The notes beneath the pieces are model-generated. The model searched no databases, had not been told where the DNA came from, and saw nothing but the letters and a program-made list of their open reading frames with translations. 9,187 nt of DNA from assembly GCA_910586745.1 (NCBI GenBank), contig CAJUJZ010000089.1:1-9187 (forward strand), read 5' to 3'. This DNA comes from an uncultured Mucispirillum sp. (GTDB lineage: Bacteria; Chrysiogenota; Deferribacteres; Deferribacterales; Mucispirillaceae). The position numbers and the translations under genes are program-made. Shown piece after piece: positions 7,692-9,187 of this stretch (positions within the stretch are counted from its first letter, which is position 1; every line of letters starts with the position of its first letter).

Positions 7692-7748
7692 TAAAGAGAT
7701 ATTCCATCATTTTATATAATTTATAAAGTATTAGTATTTTTTATATAG

Positions 7749-7781
7749 TTCCTTCGCATTCAATACCTGCTCAGGAAGACA
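7749..7781 (-). repeat. Left arm of a degenerate dispersed inverted repeat
   Basis: TTCCTTCGC (7749-7757) and GCTCAGGAAGACA (7769-7781) match, in reverse complement, the parts of the right arm at 7872-7896. They are separated by 11 bases here instead of 3. The words resemble the 'CTTCGCT-GCTCAGGATGACA' repeat common between genes in many bacteria (from memory). It appears to be an eroded copy with a small insertion. Confidence 0.5.
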
Positions 7782-7871
7782 TATTTGAGTGTATCAGCAG
7801 TTATGTGCAGTATGAAATATGTAAAATTAAAAAGCAATATATAGCCGAATAAATTATTTTATACTTTGAAG

Positions 7872-7896
7872 TGTCTATTCTGAGCATAGCGAAGAA
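7872..7896 (+). repeat. Right arm of a degenerate dispersed inverted repeat
   Basis: TGTCTATTCTGAGC (7872-7885), then ATA, then GCGAAGAA (7889-7896). This is close to the frequently seen intergenic repeat with consensus TGTCATTCTGAGC-n-GCGAAGAATC, recalled rather than searched. It is inverted relative to 7749-7781, so the pair could bound a small non-coding element of about 150 bp. Confidence 0.55.
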
Positions 7897-7945
7897 TCTT
7901 TATATTAATTTAAATTATAATACAAAGAATGTTTGATATTATAAG

Positions 7946-7976
7946 AAATAAACACCTGCTTATATTTAGTTTATTT
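7946..7976 (-). terminator. Weak possible terminator hairpin for the FGE-fold gene
   Basis: Perfect 8-bp arms AAATAAAC (7946-7953) and GTTTATTT (7969-7976) enclose a 15-nt loop, 13 nt beyond the stop of the reverse-strand gene. The stem is almost all A-T and the following reverse-strand bases are T-rich but not a clean T-tract. The position suits a terminator; the stability does not. Confidence 0.25.
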
Positions 7977-7989
7977 TGATAAGTTTTGC

Positions 7990-8910
7990 CTAATCTCTTA
8001 AAAATGGCAGGAATTTAAATTTTCTTTCAGGCAGTGGTTCATCCTGATTATTTTGTTCTGGATTATTTGTAACATCATTTCTTTGGTTATCAAAAGCTGA
8101 TGCTGGTGGAGTGTTTTGAGTATTTTCTTCTGCTGGAGTAATTGGTACAGTAGTAACAGGTGCTAAAACATTTGGTTTATTAATATTATCAGTTACTGCA
8201 TTAGAATTAATAGATGCTGTATCAACTGCCAGTCTAAAACCAAGTCCTGCATATCTTAAAGAAGTTCTTTCATCTTTTACAACTTTTCTCATTTCTTTAG
8301 GGCCGTCACTAAAGCCGCCGCCTGCAACTGCAAGGCTTGCAGCCCCGAGCAGGTTAGCGCATGTATTAGTTCTGTCACTTTCTGAGTTGCAAAACCATTC
8401 TTTTACATTGCCAAATAAATCATAATACCCTTTACTGTTAGCACTAAAAGAGCCAACAGGTGCAGTATTAGGGAATTTATCGTCACATTCAAAGTAAGCA
8501 TTGCCAAATCTGTTTACTGCATTAGATGAAATATCGTAAAAGTTTGCATAAGAACACACATCATCTCTATTTATACGAACTTCGCCAACAGCTTCTTTCC
8601 ATTCAGCCACTGTTGGAAGCCTGTAATTAGACTGTGTTGCTGCATTTAATGTATTTAAAAATTTCTGAATATCACCAATAGAAACAGATTCTACAGGATA
8701 AGAGCCGCCTTTATTAAAATAAAATGGAGCTGTATTCATTACTTTATACCACTGCTCTTGAGTTACTTCATAAACAGCTAAATAAGTTTTATTATTAAGT
8801 TTTTTAAACTCAATACCAGAGTAGCTGTCTATAAAGGATGGCTTATCAAAAGCAGCAGCATATAACGGCATAACAATAATACACAATAACATTAGTAATT
8901 TTTTAACCAA
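7990..8910 (-). CDS. Secreted formylglycine-generating-enzyme-fold (SUMF1-like) protein
   Basis: 306-aa protein of unknown specific role. A signal peptide covers about residues 1-20 (MVKK, hydrophobic core, then YAAA). An FGE/SUMF1-type domain covers about 28-230 and a Pro/Asn/Gln-rich tail about 231-295, ending in the basic-hydrophobic KFKFLPFLRD. Domain landmarks are YEVTQEQW (47-54), YPVESVSIGD (71-80), YRLPTVAEW (96-104), PVGSFSANSKGYYDLFGNVKEW (pieces in 151-172), GGGFSDG (197-203) and GFRLA (224-228). The Cys pair that binds copper in true formylglycine-generating enzymes is not visible after GGGF, so sulfatase activation is unlikely; many such domains are structural or ligand-binding. 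Four cysteines after the signal (119, 142, 174, 184) could form disulfides. The start is TTG at 8908-8910 with GGTGA 6 nt upstream. An ATG seven codons in would lose the signal peptide's lysines. It has its own promoter and converges on the operon. Confidence 0.85.
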   Translation of the reverse strand: MVKKLLMLLCIIVMPLYAAAFDKPSFIDSYSGIEFKKLNNKTYLAVYEVTQEQWYKVMNTAPFYFNKGGSYPVESVSIGDIQKFLNTLNAATQSNYRLPTVAEWKEAVGEVRINRDDVCSYANFYDISSNAVNRFGNAYFECDDKFPNTAPVGSFSANSKGYYDLFGNVKEWFCNSESDRTNTCANLLGAASLAVAGGGFSDGPKEMRKVVKDERTSLRYAGLGFRLAVDTASINSNAVTDNINKPNVLAPVTTVPITPAEENTQNTPPASAFDNQRNDVTNNPEQNNQDEPLPERKFKFLPFLRD

Positions 8911-8916
8911 AATAAT

Positions 8917-8921
8917 TCACC
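8917..8921 (-). promoter_or_regulatory. Ribosome binding site supporting a TTG start
   Basis: On the reverse strand GGTGA stands 6 nt before TTG (8910-8908). It favours this start over the ATG seven codons downstream, because only the longer form has the Lys-Lys N-terminus of a signal peptide. Confidence 0.65.
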
Positions 8922-8959
8922 GTAATAAATACTATCCATAAAATATTATAATCGGAATT

Positions 8960-8988
8960 ATTATATATTTTAATAAGTATATTATCAA
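8960..8988 (-). promoter_or_regulatory. Promoter of the FGE-fold gene
   Basis: On the reverse strand TTGATA (8988-8983), a 17-bp spacer and a perfect TATAAT (8965-8960) give a near-consensus sigma-70 site, with transcription expected near 8953 and a leader of about 40 nt. An imperfect palindrome ATAAT-TCCG-ATTAT (8961-8948) lies just below the -10 and could be an operator. The promoter lies only about 25 bp from the IS-end repeat. Confidence 0.6.
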
Positions 8989-9013
8989 GTAAAAATATTA
9001 TTTTTTATATTGA

Positions 9014-9037
9014 ATGTAAAATCTAAAAACGATTGCA
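9014..9037 (-). repeat. Right copy of the 24-bp inverted repeat (IS end)
   Basis: Exact reverse complement of bases 1-24. It overlaps the last codons and the TAG stop (9025-9023) of the transposase remnant and extends 9 bases beyond the stop. The match ends abruptly at 9014, which suggests the outer boundary of the element. The bases to the right (9038 onward) cannot be compared because the left copy is cut by the window start. Confidence 0.75.
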
Positions 9038-9121
9038 GCAATTTAAGCAGTTGTTCAATTTTTCATAAAATATATCATCAGCCGTTTTATAATTAAATAA
9101 TTTTCTAGGGTAATTATTCAT
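9023..9121 (-). pseudogene. C-terminal remnant of an IS30-family-like transposase
   Basis: A 32-codon reverse-strand frame reads MNNYPRKLFNYKTADDIF followed by a short Asn/Cys-rich tail and TAG. The pattern 'NN-x-PRK-x-L-x-(Y/F)-K-T-x-x-x-(I/V)-F' is the characteristic C-terminal signature of IS30-family transposases, recognised from memory. Intact proteins are around 300-350 aa, so nearly all of the gene, including the DDE catalytic core, is missing. In-frame TGA (9124-9122) directly precedes the ATG, and a neighbouring frame reads Leu-Asn-Glu there, hinting at a frameshift plus truncation. DNA beyond about 9124 no longer resembles transposase. It is not expected to be functional or expressed. 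Confidence 0.65.
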
Positions 9122-9123
9122 TC

Positions 9124-9144
9124 AGCCTTATATTTTTTAAGGCT
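9124..9144. repeat. Hairpin at the edge of the transposase remnant
   Basis: AGCCTTA (9124-9130) and TAAGGCT (9138-9144) are perfect 7-bp arms around a 7-nt T-rich loop, immediately beside the point where transposase similarity stops. No T-tract follows on either strand, so an ordinary terminator is not well supported. It may mark the deletion or insertion junction. Confidence 0.45.
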
Positions 9145-9158
9145 ATATACTAGTATAT
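9145..9158. repeat. 14-bp perfect palindrome
   Basis: ATATACTAGTATAT is a perfect dyad directly abutting the hairpin arm that ends at 9144. It could be an operator-like site or an insertion target. IS30-family elements often choose palindromic targets, but nothing here proves that use. Confidence 0.4.
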
Positions 9159-9187
9159 CATGTCTATATATAATAAAATATTACATA

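Larger units (their letters stand above)
7692..7989. other. Convergent intergenic spacer with no supported gene
   Basis: This 298-bp AT-rich stretch lies between the converging dus and FGE-fold genes. Both strands show only very short frames without ribosome binding sites. It contains the inverted short repeats described separately (7749-7781 and 7872-7896) and two AT-rich hairpins, but no strong GC-rich stem with a T-tract, so the ends of both transcripts are not well defined here. Confidence 0.7.

Noticed and set aside
7722..7745. AT-only hairpin after dus as a rho-independent terminator
   Set aside because: Arms TATAAAGTA and TATTTTTTATA need a G-T pair and a bulge and contain almost no G-C pairs; in this AT-rich spacer such a fold is expected by chance.
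25..9013. Functional composite transposon carrying the operon
   Set aside because: The right IS copy is reduced to about 100 bp of transposase, the cargo is core housekeeping genes, and no target duplication can be seen. Independent insertions or an assembly boundary are simpler explanations.
1..9187. CRISPR array, tRNA, rRNA, phage or toxin-antitoxin genes
   Set aside because: No regularly spaced repeats, cloverleaf-like segments, rRNA-like sequence or short paired genes were seen; the operon is housekeeping.

Overview
The window is AT-rich bacterial chromosome, roughly one-third G+C by eye. It carries one tightly packed seven-gene forward operon (about 104-7691), then a repeat-bearing spacer, one reverse-strand gene (7990-8910) and the eroded end of an insertion sequence at the right edge. 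Gene content (FtsE, FtsX, an EnvC-like M23 protein, a C-terminal processing protease, a divergent polysaccharide deacetylase, TsaD, a Dus protein), the low G+C and the Gram-negative envelope logic suggest a Deferribacterota-like bacterium, perhaps near Mucispirillum. That placement is from memory and needs a search.

The operon starts from a good sigma-70-like promoter at 50-78 and a TTG start for ftsE. ftsE/ftsX overlap by 11 bp, ftsX/envC by 11 bp, and ctpA/deacetylase by 23 bp. The deacetylase-tsaD gap is 8 bp and the tsaD-dus gap is 2 bp. The only larger gap (57 bp, envC to ctpA) holds a second possible promoter. The first five products form one cell-envelope module. FtsEX is a divisome ABC complex that transmits ATPase-driven changes across the inner membrane. 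The coiled-coil EnvC-like protein, whose M23 domain has lost zinc ligands, is the expected partner that activates peptidoglycan amidases. CtpA is a periplasmic PDZ serine protease. The deacetylase-fold protein is membrane-anchored with long Lys/Glu-rich linkers. tsaD (tRNA t6A synthesis) and dus (tRNA dihydrouridine synthesis) add tRNA modification to the same transcript.

The 298-bp spacer 7692-7989 has no convincing gene. It contains two inverted, degenerate copies of a short repeat resembling the widespread dispersed 'TTCTGAGC...GCGAAGAAT' type. The reverse-strand gene encodes a secreted formylglycine-generating-enzyme-fold (SUMF1-like) protein with a Pro/Asn-rich tail, its own promoter and a TTG start.

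The most notable non-genic signal is at the edges. Bases 1-24 are an exact inverted copy of 9014-9037. The right copy overlaps the stop codon of a truncated ORF that reads like the C-terminus of an IS30-family transposase. The housekeeping segment is therefore flanked by two inward-facing ends of what appears to be the same insertion sequence. I found no rRNA, tRNA, CRISPR array, phage genes or clearly new defence-type system.
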